Shown: positions 8,243-19,264, counted from the stretch's first letter. The stretch: DNA of 64,000 bases from JAEZBP01 sp963832725 (GCA_963832725.1 CAWHVG010000007.1:248001-312000), one strand, 5' to 3'. Notes: a model not told the origin generated them from the sequence alone. Made by a program: numbers and translations.

Positions 8243-10950
8243 TCAGCGAGTCCTCGGGTCGGCCCCCGTCGCGTCGATCTCGAATCGCTGCATGGCTTCC
8301 TGCACCGTCGAGGGCGGGACCTCTCCCTCCCGGGCCAGCGCTGCCAGCGCCGCCACCGCAGTGTGTCGCCCGTCCACCTCGAAGAAGTCGCGCAGAGCAG
8401 CGCGCGAATCGCTGCGACCGAGCCCGTCCGTCCCGAGCGAGGTGAGGGGCCCCGGCAGCCACTTCGCGACCAGATCGGGCAGCGCCTTCACCCAGTCCGA
8501 CACGGCCACGAAAGGCCGCCGTCGATCACCGAGCGCGTGCCGCAGGTAGGGTGTGGTCGACGGCCGCTCGGGGTGCAGCCAATCGTCCCGTCCGAGGGTG
8601 CTCGCGTCGCGGTGGAGCTCGGAGAAGCTGGTCACGCTCCACACCTCGGCGGTCACGTCGAAGTGCGTCTCGAGCAGCTCTCGCGCCTCGAGCGCCGAGC
8701 GGAGCAGCGCTCCGGAAGCGAGCAGCGTGACCTGGGCCTCGTCGCACGGATGGACGCAGTGGATTCCCCGCACGATGCCCTCGCGCGGATCCGGCTCGGG
8801 CAGGCCGGGCATCGGATAGGGCTCGTTCGCGACGGTGATGTAGTAGAGGACGTCTTCGCCCTCGCTCACCATGCGCCGGATGCCCTCCTCGACGATGGTG
8901 GCGATCTCGTAGCCGTACGCGACGTCGTAGGCGCGGACCCGCGGATACGCGTGGGCCAGGAGGTGGCTGTGCCCGTCCTGGTGTTGCAGCCCTTCGCCGT
9001 TGAGCGTCGTGCGCCCGCTCGTCGCGCCGATCAGAAAGCCGTGCGCCCGCGCGTCTTGCGCCGCCCAGATCAAATCGCCCACCCGCTGGAAACCGAACAT
9101 CGAATAGAAGAAGAAGAAAGGCAGCATCCACGGGCCACCGCTCGCGTGCGAGGTGCCGGCGGCGATCAAAGACGCCATCGCGCCCGCCTCGGTGATGCCT
9201 TCCTCGAGGATCTGGCCCTCGCGCTCCTCTTGGTAGTGCAGCAGCTTGCCGGCGTCGACGAACTCGTAGAGCTGCCCGGAGTGCGCGTAGATGCCGACCT
9301 GAGGAAAGAGCGCCTCGAGCCCGAACGTGCGCGCCTCGTCGGGCACAATCGGCACGATACGCGGCCCGAGGTTCGGGTCCTTGAGGAGCTGCGCGAGCAT
9401 CCGTACCAGCCACGCGGTCGTGGTCACGTCGCGCTCGCTGCCCTGGCGGAAGTGGCCGAAGACGTCGTCTCCCGGCAGAGCGACGTCCGCCCGTGAGGCG
9501 CGCCGTTCGGGTCGGAGCCCGCCGAGCGCCTCCCGCCGCTCACGCATGTAGCTCAGCTCGGGCGAGCTCTCGTCCGGCTTCACGTAGGGGATCGCGTCGA
9601 GCTCGGCGTCGCCGATGGGGACCCCCAGCCAATCGCGCATCGCCCGCAGGGCGGGCTCCTTCATGCTCGTGGCCTGGTGCGCCACGTTGCGCGCCTCGCC
9701 GGCCGTGCCCATGCCCCAGCCCTTCACCGTCATGGCGAGGATCACCGTCGGCCGGTCGGTCGTGCGTGCGGCCTCGTCGAAGGCGGACCAGACCGCGAGC
9801 CGATGGTGACCGCCGCGCTCGAGCTGCCCGAGCTCGGCGTCACTCCAGTCGGCGACCATGGCGCGCAGGGCGGGGTCGCGATCGAAGAGCTCCTCGCGCA
9901 GGACGGCGCCACCTCGGGCTGCGACGCGTTGCCACTGCCCGTCGACCATTTGGTCCAGCGCCTCGACCAGCCGTCCGTCGACGTCGCGCGCGATCGAGAT
10001 CGCACCACTCACGACCCCAGAGGACCTTCAGCACCTTCCAGCCCGCGCCGCGGAAGAGCCCTTCCAGCTCGCGGATGATGCTCGCGTCGCCGCGCACCGG
10101 TCCGTCGAGGCGCTGCAGGTTGCAGTCGACCACGAAGGTGAGGTTTCCGAGGCAGCTTCGCGAGGCCATCGCCAGCCCCCCGACCGACTCGGGCTCGTCC
10201 ATCTCACCGTCTCCGATCACCGCCCAGGTGCGCGGCAGGTGCGCGCGCAGACCGCGGTCGACCAGGTAGCGATCGAAGCGTGCCTGGTAGATGGCCATCA
10301 GCGGCGCGAGGCCCATCGACACCGACGGTGTCTCCCAGAAGCGCGGCATCAGCCAGGGATGCGGATAGGACGAGAGACCGTCCGCCGACACATCGGCCCG
10401 AAAAGCGTCGAGCTTCTCTTCGTCCAGGCGCCCCTCGAGAAAGGCGCGCGCGTAGACGCCCGGCGAAGCGTGGCCCTGCAGATAGAGGTGGTCCGGACCT
10501 TCGGGGTGATCGTTGCCCCGGAAGAAGTGGTTGAAGCCGACCTCCATCAGCGTGCCGGCCGACGCGTAGCTCGCGATGTGCCCGCCGATGCCGGGTCGAT
10601 CACGGTTGGCGCGCGCGACCATGGCCATCGCGTTCCAGCGCACCATCGCCTCGATGCGCGCCTCGAGCGCGAGATCGCCCGGATAGTCGCGTCGAGACGG
10701 GTAGGGCAACGTATTCACGGCCGGTGTGGCGCGCGTGAAGGGCAGCTCGACCCCGCGCGCCGCCGCCCGCCGCATCAGCTGCCTCAAGAGGCGCCCGGTC
10801 CGCTCGGGCCCCTCTCGAATCCAGCACGCTCTCCAGCGCATCCAACCAGTCGCGGGTCGCCTCGCGCTCGACCTCGCGCGCCATCGCCGTCGCTCTCGCC
10901 ATCGCGTCCAAGTCAGGCAAGGGACGATCCGGGGACGTCCCGGCGGACAT
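8243..10950 (-). CDS. aceE: Pyruvate dehydrogenase E1, homodimeric type (two frameshifts)
   Basis: Thiamine-diphosphate enzyme that decarboxylates pyruvate and reductively acetylates E2. Colinear with Escherichia coli AceE over its whole length (about 900 residues): TRDWLDALESV near the N-terminus, NHFFRGNDHPEG, QGHASPGVYARAFLEGRLDE, SSYPHPWLMPRFWETPSVSM, the ThDP motif GDGEMDEPES to NLQRLDGPV, VILAMTVKGWGMG, PIVPDEARTFGLEALF, GRTTLNGEGLQHQDGHSH and GTDGLGRSDSR. Three frames are needed: breaks lie near 10815-10825 and at about 10012-10020, where LWGRE should run into SGAISIARDVDG. The ATG at 10950 is the best start because the family begins about 20 residues before TRDWLDA. Breaks in an essential enzyme suggest sequence errors. 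It lies directly upstream of aceF. Confidence 0.92.
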
Positions 10951-11191
10951 CCGGATCGCCGATCGAGGCGAGATCCCTCGCATGCCGCGAGACGCCACGC
11001 ACCCGAGACACCGACCTCTGCGGCTGCGGCCGTGCGGCGGTCGCGTCGAGCTCGCTATCAATCTCCTCGCCGAGCGGTGCGTCTCGTACTCGCACACGCG
11101 CTCACCAAGCCGCGCCGACACGGTGCAGCGCGGCACGGAGAGAGGATCTCACACCAGCACGAGCGCAGACGGGTGCAAGAGCACGACAGTG

Positions 11192-11604
11192 CGAATGCCA
11201 CCCGCACGAGTGCAAAGGCCACCCGCACGAGCGCAACGGCCACCCGCACGAGTGCAAATGCCACCCGCACGAGCGCAACGGCCACCCGCACGAGTGCAAC
11301 GGCCACCCGCACGAGTGCAAATGCCACCCGCACGAGCGCAACGGCCACCCGCACGAGTGCAACGGCCACCCGCACGAGTGCGAATGCCACCCGCACGAGT
11401 GCAACGGCCACCCGCACGAGTGCGAATGCCACCCGCACGAGTGCAACGGCCACCCGCACGAGTGCGAATGCCACCCGCACGAGTGCAACGGCCACCCGCA
11501 CGAGTGCAAAGGCCACCCGCACGAGCGCAACGGCCACCCGCACGAGTGCAAGAGGCACCCGCACGAGTGCGAAGGCCACCCGCACGAGTGCAACGGCCAC
11601 CCGT
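11192..11604. repeat. 21-bp minisatellite, 19 copies, between the OmpA-like gene and aceE
   Basis: The core CACCCGCACGAG recurs exactly every 21 bp from 11199 to 11577 (19 copies), with a decayed twentieth copy at 11598. The bases between cores alternate among a few variants (GCAACGGC, GCAAATGC, GCGAATGC, GCAAAGGC), giving a higher-order pattern. All six frames stay open. On the plus strand one frame reads as His/Cys-rich HPHECNG heptads; on the minus strand one reads as VALVRVA. No start codon with a ribosome site lies close to either, so non-coding is favoured. The array lies after the OmpA-like stop (11640) and before the aceE start (10950). The remaining 240 bp on the aceE side (10951-11191) show no gene. 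Confidence 0.92.
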
Positions 11605-11639
11605 CCCGCCCCGGCGAGCTCCGGTGGACTCGAGCGGCC

Positions 11640-12545
11640 CTACAGCTCGACGGCCTCGATGCGCCGGTTCTGCTGGCGGCCCTCTTCGGTGTCGTTCGAC
11701 GCGACCGGCTGCGTGTCGCCGTAGCCGACCGCTTCGATGCGGCCGCCGTCGATGCCGTGATCGACGAGATACTGTCGGATCGCCTGCGCGCGCTGCTCGG
11801 AGAGCTGCTGGTTCCGCCGCGGGTTGCCCACGTTGTCGGTGTGCCCGGCCACGCGGATCCGCGGAGCTCGGCATGTGGGTCATGTACTCGACGACGCGGT
11901 CGAGACGCGGGAAGGACTCTTCTTGAATCGTGGCGCTCCCGCTCCCGAAGACGATGCCGTCGAGCACGAAGCGCTCGGCCGGCGCCTCGGGCTCGGCCTG
12001 CGGCGCCGCCTCCGGCTCCGGGATTCTGCACCGGCGGAGGCGGACGCAAGCGCCGATAGCGCATGGTGAGGCGGATGTCCTGGTTCGGCCCCTCGGGCAC
12101 CTCCACGCTCGCCGAGGTGTTCCGGTGACCGAGGCTCAGATACTCGATCTCGATAGCGCTGCCCGACCGGGACCAGCACCTCGCCATAGCCGGCCGAATC
12201 GGTCTCGCCCGTGTAGTAGGCGCTGCCGTCGGCGGACGTCAGCTTGATCACGACGCCCTCGATCGGTCCCGAGTCCCGATCCACCACGAAGAGCCGCATG
12301 GCCGCCTCCGTCCGGGTCGCCTCGATCTCCGAGGGATGATCGCCGTGCGCCTGATCCGCGGTGTCCGAGTCGTTGAGCTGGAACTGGCCGGCCGCGGTCG
12401 AGTCACCACCGCTCTCTTCCTGCCCCGACGTTTGCCCGCCGGATGCGGAGCCGCCGCTGGTCGGAGTGGCAGCGGTCGACGAGCTGCCTCCCCCGCAGGC
12501 GGTGGCGATGAACATCGCGATGACGGCGAGCTGAAGACGGCGCAC
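11640..12545 (-). CDS. OmpA-family lipoprotein (at least three frameshifts)
   Basis: Outer-membrane lipoprotein that anchors to peptidoglycan. A GTG start (12545) with AGGAG upstream gives a signal ending MFIATAC (lipobox), then a Ser/Gly/Thr-rich linker. Next is a middle region with a carboxypeptidase-regulatory-like segment (AMRLFVVDRDSGPIEGVVIK). The C-terminal OmpA domain reads VLDGIVFGSGSATIQEESF, then RVAGHTDNVGNPRRNQQLSE and VGYGDTQPVASNDTEEGRQQ, with NRRIEAVEL at the end. The NRR and GHTDN motifs bind diaminopimelate. The pieces are in three frames with breaks near 12150, 12010 and 11870. Once joined, the length of about 300 residues is normal. The minisatellite follows its stop codon. 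Confidence 0.82.
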
Positions 12546-12752
12546 GGTGGTTCTCCTGTCGAGCGGTGAAGGGCCGCAGGCTACCACGCGGCTCGCCATC
12601 GGCGGCGAGCGCTCTCGCCTCGCTCGACGAGCTGCATTCGGGTTGTCCGGACGCGGGTCGCGCTGCCGACCCAACGCACCCGCCCGAGTCGTCGAGTAGC
12701 GCGCAGTCGAGCCCTGACCAGGAGCGCGCGCGGAGCGGCGCCGCGCGAGCGC

Positions 12753-14543
12753 TCAGCGGCCGAGGAAGGCGTGGGTGGCTTCGGCGAGCGCGTCGGGATC
12801 GGTGACGGGCATGGAGCAGGCGTCGGCGGTGCACGCGAAGACGGCCGGCTCGCCGGGATAGGGGTAGTGGCTGTCGTCTGGTCGCGCGCGCTCGACGATG
12901 AGGGTCGGGTCGTCGAACGCGAGCGCGGCGCGGAAGAGGGCGTCGGTCTGCGCGCCGTCGGGGCCGACGACGTAGAGGCGGACGTAGCCCGCCAGCTGCT
13001 CTTCGAGCGCCAACAGGTAGTCGCCGATCATCCTGCCCATCCGGCGGAGCTCGTCCCGGCGGGCGCAGGCGCGGAGGGAGGCGAGCGCGGCCGCGCCGAA
13101 GCGGGGCTCGTCGGTGAGCCGGCCCAGGGTGAGCAAGGCGCGCGCGGCGACGGCGTTCTCCTCGATGGGCACGAGCCGCTCGCGGAAGACGCCGACGGCG
13201 TTCGGGTCCTCGGTGTGCGCGAAGAGACCGCCGCTCTCGTCGTCGTGCAGCGCTTCGATGGTGGCGTCGGCGAGGGCGATGGCCCGCTCGCGCCACGCCG
13301 CGTCGCCGGTGGCCTGGTGGAGGGCGACGAACGCGGCCATCAGCCAGGCCTGATCGGTGAGGTAGCGCACCGATCCCGGCGCGTCCGCGTCGTGGACGAA
13401 GAGCCCGTCGTCGCCGAGGTGTGTGTCGATGATCCGGCTGGCGGCGCGCGCGGCCTCCTCGAGCGGTCCCTCGTCGCCGGTGGCGATCGCGAGCTGGGCG
13501 AGGGCGGCGATCATCATGCCGTTGTCGGCGGCGTAGACGTGGGTGTCGACGTGCGGGATGCCGAGCGCGCGGCGGCCGGCGTCGTCCAGCGCGTAGTACT
13601 CGGCGCCCGGTACGTGCGGCTCGCTCAGATCGGCGTCCTGGCTGGTGTAGAAGACCCCCTCCGGCGAGGTGAGCTGGGCGCGGACGTAGTCGCGGATCCG
13701 TGTGGCCCGCTCGATCCACTGGTCGTCGCCACTCACCCGATGGGCCTCGGCGAACATGCGAATGGCGCCGGCTTGAACCGGTACGATCTTCTCGAAGTGA
13801 GGTCGGTTCCAGACGCCGCCTTCGGAGTATTGATACATGCCGCCCCAGACCGGATCGATCAGCTCGGCGTAGCGCTCCAGCGTGGCCAGCGCGCGAGCCC
13901 GCCACTGCCCTTCGCCGCGCACCGCCGCGCGGAAGAAGGCGTGCTCGACCGGCGCCGCGAAGGGATAGCGCTGGCGGCGGCCCCAACCGCTCAGCTGCGG
14001 GTCGTACATGCCGTCGAGCTGCTCGATGAGCGAGCGACGGAGCGCGTCGAGATCGGATGCAGGCGCCTCGCTCGCGCCGTCTTCGTCCGAGAGCACGCGG
14101 CCTTCGTCGGCGGCGGCGATCACGTCGCGCAGGATCGCTCGGAAGCGTTCCGGCGGCCGGTAGCCACGAAGGGCGAGGATCTGCCGCCCGTCGGGCCCGA
14201 TGAACACGGTCGCCGGCCACGCGTAGCGCCGGTAGCGCTGGGCCAGATCGGGCCGCGCGTCGCCGTCGGCGCGCACCATCACGAAGCGCGTCTCGAGGAG
14301 CCGCCGAACCTCGGGGTCGCGGTAGGTGGTGGCGTTCATGACGTGGCACCAGTGGCACCAGCCGGCTTGCACGCTGAGCAAGACCACCTTCCCTTCCCGA
14401 CTGGCGCGGGCGAAGGGGCTCCTGCTCCACTCGTTCCAGGCGGGGGGCCCGGCGGCCGGCCGCGCGCCGCCGCAAGCGGAGAGCAGGATCAGCGCGAGGG
14501 CGGCGAGCGCGCCGATGCCGAACGAGCGCGAGCGACCCTTCAC
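12753..14543 (-). CDS. DUF255 thioredoxin-fold lipoprotein (YyaL/SPATA20-like)
   Basis: Large protein of the DUF255 family: an N-terminal thioredoxin-like domain followed by an (alpha/alpha)6 glycosidase-like barrel. A GTG at 14543 gives MKGRSRSFGIGALAALALIL, ending in lipobox LLSAC, so this copy should be a lipoprotein; most relatives are cytoplasmic. The thioredoxin-like domain has the signature QAGWCHWCHVMNATTYRDPE (CxxC), VRADGDARPDL and WPATVFIGPDG. The barrel includes DPVWGGMYQYSEGGVWNRPHF, KIVPVQAGAIRMFAEAH, AADNGMMIAALAQLA and IPIEENAVAARALLTLGRL. Length 596 residues, slightly short for the family. The biochemical role is not established. It is transcribed away from the neighbouring GH114 gene. 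Confidence 0.85.
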   Translation of the reverse strand: MKGRSRSFGIGALAALALILLSACGGARPAAGPPAWNEWSRSPFARASREGKVVLLSVQAGWCHWCHVMNATTYRDPEVRRLLETRFVMVRADGDARPDLAQRYRRYAWPATVFIGPDGRQILALRGYRPPERFRAILRDVIAAADEGRVLSDEDGASEAPASDLDALRRSLIEQLDGMYDPQLSGWGRRQRYPFAAPVEHAFFRAAVRGEGQWRARALATLERYAELIDPVWGGMYQYSEGGVWNRPHFEKIVPVQAGAIRMFAEAHRVSGDDQWIERATRIRDYVRAQLTSPEGVFYTSQDADLSEPHVPGAEYYALDDAGRRALGIPHVDTHVYAADNGMMIAALAQLAIATGDEGPLEEAARAASRIIDTHLGDDGLFVHDADAPGSVRYLTDQAWLMAAFVALHQATGDAAWRERAIALADATIEALHDDESGGLFAHTEDPNAVGVFRERLVPIEENAVAARALLTLGRLTDEPRFGAAALASLRACARRDELRRMGRMIGDYLLALEEQLAGYVRLYVVGPDGAQTDALFRAALAFDDPTLIVERARPDDSHYPYPGEPAVFACTADACSMPVTDPDALAEATHAFLGR

Positions 14544-14780
14544 ATCGCCCGCGCCGTGCGAGCCGGGACGGTCGAGGAGGACCGTCTCGTGCCGTGCAGG
14601 ACCGATCTCCGCCAAGAGCTCCCTCCGCGAGACCGCGGCGACGGCGCGAACGCTGCGCGGTGGGAGGCTTCGGTCCTTCGGGATGGGCTGGAGCATGTCG
14701 GGTTCTCGTACGAGCGACGGGCGCGGCCGGTTTTCGTGAGCCGCTGGAGGTCGCGCCCCGAGGCGGACTACCATGCGCCC

Positions 14781-15731
14781 ATGTCCTCGATGAAGGTGAC
14801 GCTCGTGTTGGCGCCGTTCTGGCTGGTGATGGTCGGTCTCACCGCGTGTGGCTCCGACTCGTCGACGGACGGCGGCGCGCCCACGCCCGACGCGTCGGTG
14901 CCGGCAGACGCCTCGAGGCAGAGTGACGGCGGGACGGGCGTCGACGGAGGCCCCATCACCATGAGCGACGCGGCCTCGCCCGTGGACGCCGCCTCGCCTG
15001 ACGCGGGCGCGCCATCGATCACGCTCCCGCCCGCCAACGCCGGACTCGACTACCAGCTCGGCGGCGCCTACCCGCCGCCCAGCGGCGTCGGTATCGTCTC
15101 CCGCGATCGCCACGACTCGCCGGCCGCCGGCCTCTACAACGTCTGCTACGTGAACGGTTTCCAGGCGCAGCCCGACGAGTCGAGCTTCTGGCTGGACATG
15201 CACCCGGCTCTCGTCCTGCGCGACGCTTCGGGGAACCCCGTGATCGACACCGACTGGGGCGAGATGCTGCTCGACACCAGCACGGCGGACAAGCGCGCTC
15301 AGCTGACGGCGATCGTCGGAGAGTGGATCGCCGGATGCGCCGCGGACGGCTTCGACGCGGTCGAGATCGACAACCTCGACTCCTACTCGCGCTCGACGGG
15401 TCTGCTCACCGAGGACGACGCCGTCCTCTTCATCGCCGCGCTCGCCGACGTGGCCCACGCGAACGGGTTGGCCATCGCGCAGAAGAACTCGAGCGAGCTC
15501 TGCCCGCGCCACGCCGAGATGGGCACCGACTTCGCAGTCGCCGAAGAGTGCGACCGCTACCACGAGTGCGACACCTACACCGGCGCGTACGGCGACGAGG
15601 TGCTGGTGATCGAGTACCGTCGCGCCGACTTCACGCAGGGCTGCACCGACTTCCCGAACCTCTCGATCGTGCTGCGCGACCGCAACCTCGTGACGCCCTC
15701 ACGGAGCGCGTACGTCTACGACGGCTGCTGA
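14781..15731 (+). CDS. Secreted GH114-like glycosidase lipoprotein
   Basis: Predicted lipoprotein, 316 residues. The signal APFWLVMVGLTAC ends in a lipobox, followed by an Asp/Ala/Gly/Ser-rich linker of about 75 residues. The rest matches the TIM-barrel family GH114, the endo-alpha-1,4-polygalactosaminidase type: YQLGGAYPPPSGVGIVSRDR, YNVCYVNGFQAQPDE, W...LVLRD, VIDTDWGEMLLD, AADGFDAVEIDNLDSYSRS, GLAIAQKNSSEL, DFAVAEECDRYHECD and VLVIEYR. The DAVEIDNLD and VAEEC acidic residues are the expected catalytic positions. Starts at 14781 and 14790 are both possible. The likely substrate is an exopolysaccharide rich in galactosamine, but this is inferred from the family only. Confidence 0.8.
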   Translation: MSSMKVTLVLAPFWLVMVGLTACGSDSSTDGGAPTPDASVPADASRQSDGGTGVDGGPITMSDAASPVDAASPDAGAPSITLPPANAGLDYQLGGAYPPPSGVGIVSRDRHDSPAAGLYNVCYVNGFQAQPDESSFWLDMHPALVLRDASGNPVIDTDWGEMLLDTSTADKRAQLTAIVGEWIAGCAADGFDAVEIDNLDSYSRSTGLLTEDDAVLFIAALADVAHANGLAIAQKNSSELCPRHAEMGTDFAVAEECDRYHECDTYTGAYGDEVLVIEYRRADFTQGCTDFPNLSIVLRDRNLVTPSRSAYVYDGC

Positions 15732-15917
15732 TCGACGGGGCGCGCGGACCTCGAAAGCCTCGACGGCGGATTCGAACGTGGCGTCCGATCGAGCGCTCTC
15801 GACGCCGCGCGTCCCGAGCGACACGGCTCCCGCCTCGAGACACTTCGAGGGCTCGCACTGCGCGGAGCGGCGGCGCCGCGCACGGCATCTTCGGGCGGGA
15901 GATCGAGCGAAGGGTCT

Positions 15918-16437
15918 TCAGCGCAGGTGGGTGACGTACCAGCGCTCGCCCCAGTTGATCAGCGTGCGGATCTCGAAGCGCCGCTCGCGCTCGCCGACGC
16001 GGTAGTAGACGAAGCTGTGCCGGCTGCACCAATAGGGCAGCGCGTTGGCCTCTTCACGGCGCTCGATCCAGCCGCCCCGACGGCTGAGCACGAAGTGGTC
16101 GAAGGTCGCGTCGGCGGGCAGCGTCTCGTGCATCTCGTGGATGTCGCGCTCGTAGTGCGACATCAACACGCCCCAGTAGCGCGCCGGGTCGGCGATGCCC
16201 TTCAGAGATCAGGAAGGGCTCGCGCGGGAAGAAGAGCTCGCGCACCGGCTCGGGATCGTCGGCCTGGATGGCGGAGAAGAGCCGGGCCATCCGCTCGCTC
16301 AAATCACCGACCGGCGGCCGAGGTGGCGGGGAATCCGCGTGCGGATCGTTCTGAGGCGGAATCTCGGTCGAGGGCGCCTGCGCGGCGACCGAGGCCGCCA
16401 GCGCGAGCGCCGCCAGGACGACCAAGCCTCGCTTCAC
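15918..16437 (-). CDS. Secreted hypothetical protein (frameshifted)
   Basis: Function not recognised. A GTG start at 16437 overlaps the stop codon of the upstream esterase gene (GTGA), which suggests translational coupling. The N-terminus KRGLVVLAALALAASVAAQA is a clear signal peptide, followed by a Pro/Asp-rich stretch and RMARLFSAIQADDPEPVREL, FPREPFLI. After a break near 16195-16205 the protein continues in another frame as RYWGVLMSHYERDIHEMHE, EANALPYWCSRHSFVYYRV, RFEIRTLINWGERWYVTHLR. Joined length is about 172 residues. The pattern of a helical start followed by beta strands with Trp/Tyr is like small NTF2-fold proteins, but that is only a suggestion. Confidence 0.65.
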
Positions 16438-19264
16438 TCGGTCACCGGGAACGATTCCGGTGCGCGCGTCCGGTAGTTTTCGTCCATGTACTGGACGAGA
16501 TCGAGGAGGAACTGCTGCATCTGCGCGCCGTGCGGCGTGCTCGCGGGGGCGTCGGTGTAGAACGTCCCGCGCAGGCACTCGTTGTCGCGGCAGCGCCCGT
16601 CGGGGAAGACGAGGATCATCTTCTGCAGCCGGCGCTCCATCCCGACGTGGACGTCGTTCATCTGCGGCCAGAGGAGCACGCCGAGCGCGATGAGAATCGC
16701 TCGGCTGCATGCCGTAGCCGTGGAGGAAGTAGACGACCGGATAACTGACGTCCTGGTTCTCCTCCATGAAGTAGCCGGGCGGCAGGATGATCGACACCGG
16801 GCCCACGCGGCCCGTGGTCGGCGCTGTGAAGTCGAAGAGGATCTCGTTCGGGTTGTCGCAGTTGCTGCTGCTCGCGCCGCAGAGGTGGTCGGTGGGCATC
16901 CGCTGGCGATCGCCGTCCGGCCAGCGCGCGCTCATCATCGTCAGCGCGGCGTAGAGCCGGTTGGTGATCTGCTCCGTGGTGCCGACGTGCCCGCCGTCGC
17001 CGGCCATGATCTGCGTCGCGTCCGCGTCCGGGTCGCCGTAGCGGACCATCGCGTAGCGACCGATCTCGTCCCACGGCACGGTGTTGTAGTCGAAGGTGCC
17101 GACGTCGCGGCCGTCGAGGTGGAGCGCCGCGTGATCGTTGTAGAGCCGCACCGCGCGGCCGCGCGCCGTCCAGCCTGCGGTGGTGATGTTGGACATCACG
17201 GCCCAGTTGAAGAGATCGCGGATGCCGCCATCGGAGAGGACATCGATGTCGTTGATCGTGGCCTCGTCCATCTGCGAGGCGAGGTAGCGCGGCGCGGTCG
17301 CGATCATCCGCTTGGCGCCCATGGTGCGATCCCAGCAGCCGTTGCCCTCGCCGGTGTCGAACCCGCCGTCGGAGAGCTGCGCCGTGCCCGTCACACCGTC
17401 GATGCCGACGTCCTGGAACGCCTCGGCCATGCCGGCGCCCGCCGCGCGGCAGGGATCGTCGTCGATGGAGTCGCGGCTCCAGTTGTTCTCGGTGCCGGTC
17501 GGGTTGTACTGGTAGTCGAAGTCGTCGCCCGCCGGGTCGGGGTTCATCACCTCGTCGTAGGCTGTTCCGTCGGCGCTGACCTCGTCCGCGTTCGGCACGC
17601 CGTCGAGGCCGAAGTCTTGGAAGGGCTCGCGGCCGTTGCGGATCACCGGCTCGCCCTGGTCGCGCACGTTGTTGCCGTTGATGTCGACGGCGGCCACGAC
17701 CTCGATCGGCATGTACTGGTGGCCGGTCGGAATCCCAGGTGCCGACGTCGCCGGTCTCCGCGCCGTCGCAGAAGGTGATGACCGGGTAGCTGCCGTCCGG
17801 GTTGAACTCATCGTCGAAGTAGCCGGTGCCGCTCGGGCTGCTCGAGTCGTAGGGCGGGATGATGACCTGGTTCTCCGGCGCGCAGCGCTGATCGTCGGGC
17901 AGCGTGCGGATCGACTCCGGCACGCCCGGCGTCGCGATGTCGGGCACGCTCGGGTCCTCGCTGGTGTCGGTGTTCGGGTTGCCGAACATCGCGGCCAGGT
18001 CGCGGAAGATGGAGATGTAGTCGGAGCGGTTGAAGGTGCCGCCCTGACCGCTGTTCCCGTCCGCGTACCACCACTGCTCGAAGTGCTGAGTGTGCTCGTA
18101 GAGCTGATCCGCAGGTGGAACGCGCGAGAGCGACGAGCCCATCGCGCAGCCCTCCGGATCGGCCTGCCGCTGCTCCTCGGTGCAGAAGCCGCCGACGTGG
18201 TAGCGGCGCATGTACTCGAGCAAAAACGTCCAGTCGGTCGGTCCGCCCAGCGGCGCCACGAAGTCGAAGAGATCGGGGTTGCCGAAGCCGACGCGACCCG
18301 AGCCGCTTCCACCCATCGAGAAGCCGAGGATCCCGCGGAAGGTGAACTGGCGCGTGCGGGTGTGCGGCACGTCGTTGCGCACCACGGCCTGATAGGTGCC
18401 GAGGCGCGGCACGGAGAACGTGAGCGTCCCGTCGCCGGCCGAGCCCTGGAAGACGGGCGAGGCGATGGGCACGACGCGACCGGCATCCTGGTGCGGGCCG
18501 CGATAGGCGACCTCCACGTGCCCGCGGTTGGCGCCGCTCGGAAGGAGCGAGAGGCGGAGCGGCACCGTCAGCGGCAGCTCGCGTCCGAAGCGCAGGTGCT
18601 CGGGGCCGAAGGTCACCGCCGGGCCGAGGGCGTGGAAGCCGTCGGGCACGATGTCGTCGGCGCAGGCGATCGAGGCCGTGAACCCGTCCACGTGGTACTG
18701 GTCGTCGCGCGACGCGCCCTGAGGGATGGCGATGGCGGAGCCGCTCAGGCTCCCGCTGTCGACCGTGACCGTGCCGCCGGGCGCGACATCGCCGCCGCCG
18801 GTTCCGTCGCAGCTCGGCAGCGAGGTGCCCGTGACTGCGACCTCCATGTCGGCCGTGACCGTGTCGCCGCTGGGCATGTGCAGCGCGGTCGCCGTGAGCG
18901 TCACCGTGCCCTCGGCGACGCCCGTCACACGGACGTTGGCGCGGGCCGTCTCCGGCGAGACGTGCACGCTGGCCGGCACGTCGACGATCCCGTCGGCGCT
19001 GGCGCTCAGCGTGATGTCCACGTCGCGGTAGCAGTCGCGCGCGAACTCCACGTACACGTCGCGATAGTTGCCGGGCGTGACGCCGATGGTCGAGTGCGAC
19101 CAGGAGAGATCCGGGAAGGCCGTCGTGTCGCCGCAGCCGAGCCCCGGACCGGATCCAGCGTCCGTGCCCGCGTCGGCGGCGGGTGGCGGCGTGGTCGAGT
19201 CGCAGGCGGCGAGGACGAGCAGCGAAGCGAAGACGAGGGTTCGATGGGGGCGATGGGACTGCAT
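16434..19264 (-). CDS. Lipoprotein esterase of the alpha/beta-hydrolase fold with permuted motif order (two frameshifts)
   Basis: Large secreted esterase, about 940 residues after joining. The signal ends SLLVLAAC (lipobox). Residues 60-290 hold Ig-like or beta-sandwich modules (VTVDSGSLSGSAIAIPQGAS). The nucleophile elbow RGILGFSMGGSGSG sits at about residue 313 with PDLFDFVAPLGGPTDW after it. A long Asp-rich middle has several DGVPNADE/DGVTGTA-type segments and a late His region (AGDGGHVGTTEQI). The strand that should precede the elbow, SYPVVYFLHGYGMQPSD (oxyanion hole), comes near residue 845, followed by KMILVFPDGRCR, GTFYTD and YMDENYRTR at the C-terminus. Canonical esterases have the reverse order. 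Breaks lie near 17740 and 16700. Cell-surface ester hydrolysis is likely; the substrate is unknown. Confidence 0.75.

Noticed and set aside
11192..11604. CRISPR array
   Set aside because: The repeat period is 21 bp with no unique spacers of 25-40 bp, and no cas gene is near. It is a minisatellite.
9858..12059. A 733-residue plus-strand protein running through the minisatellite
   Set aside because: It starts inside aceE on the opposite strand, has no ribosome site, and the non-repeat parts do not resemble any protein. It is a shadow of aceE and the OmpA-like gene.
12771..14780. A long plus-strand reading frame before the GH114 gene
   Set aside because: It is antisense to the DUF255 gene and of biased composition. 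The lipoprotein signal at 14781 marks the real start of GH114.
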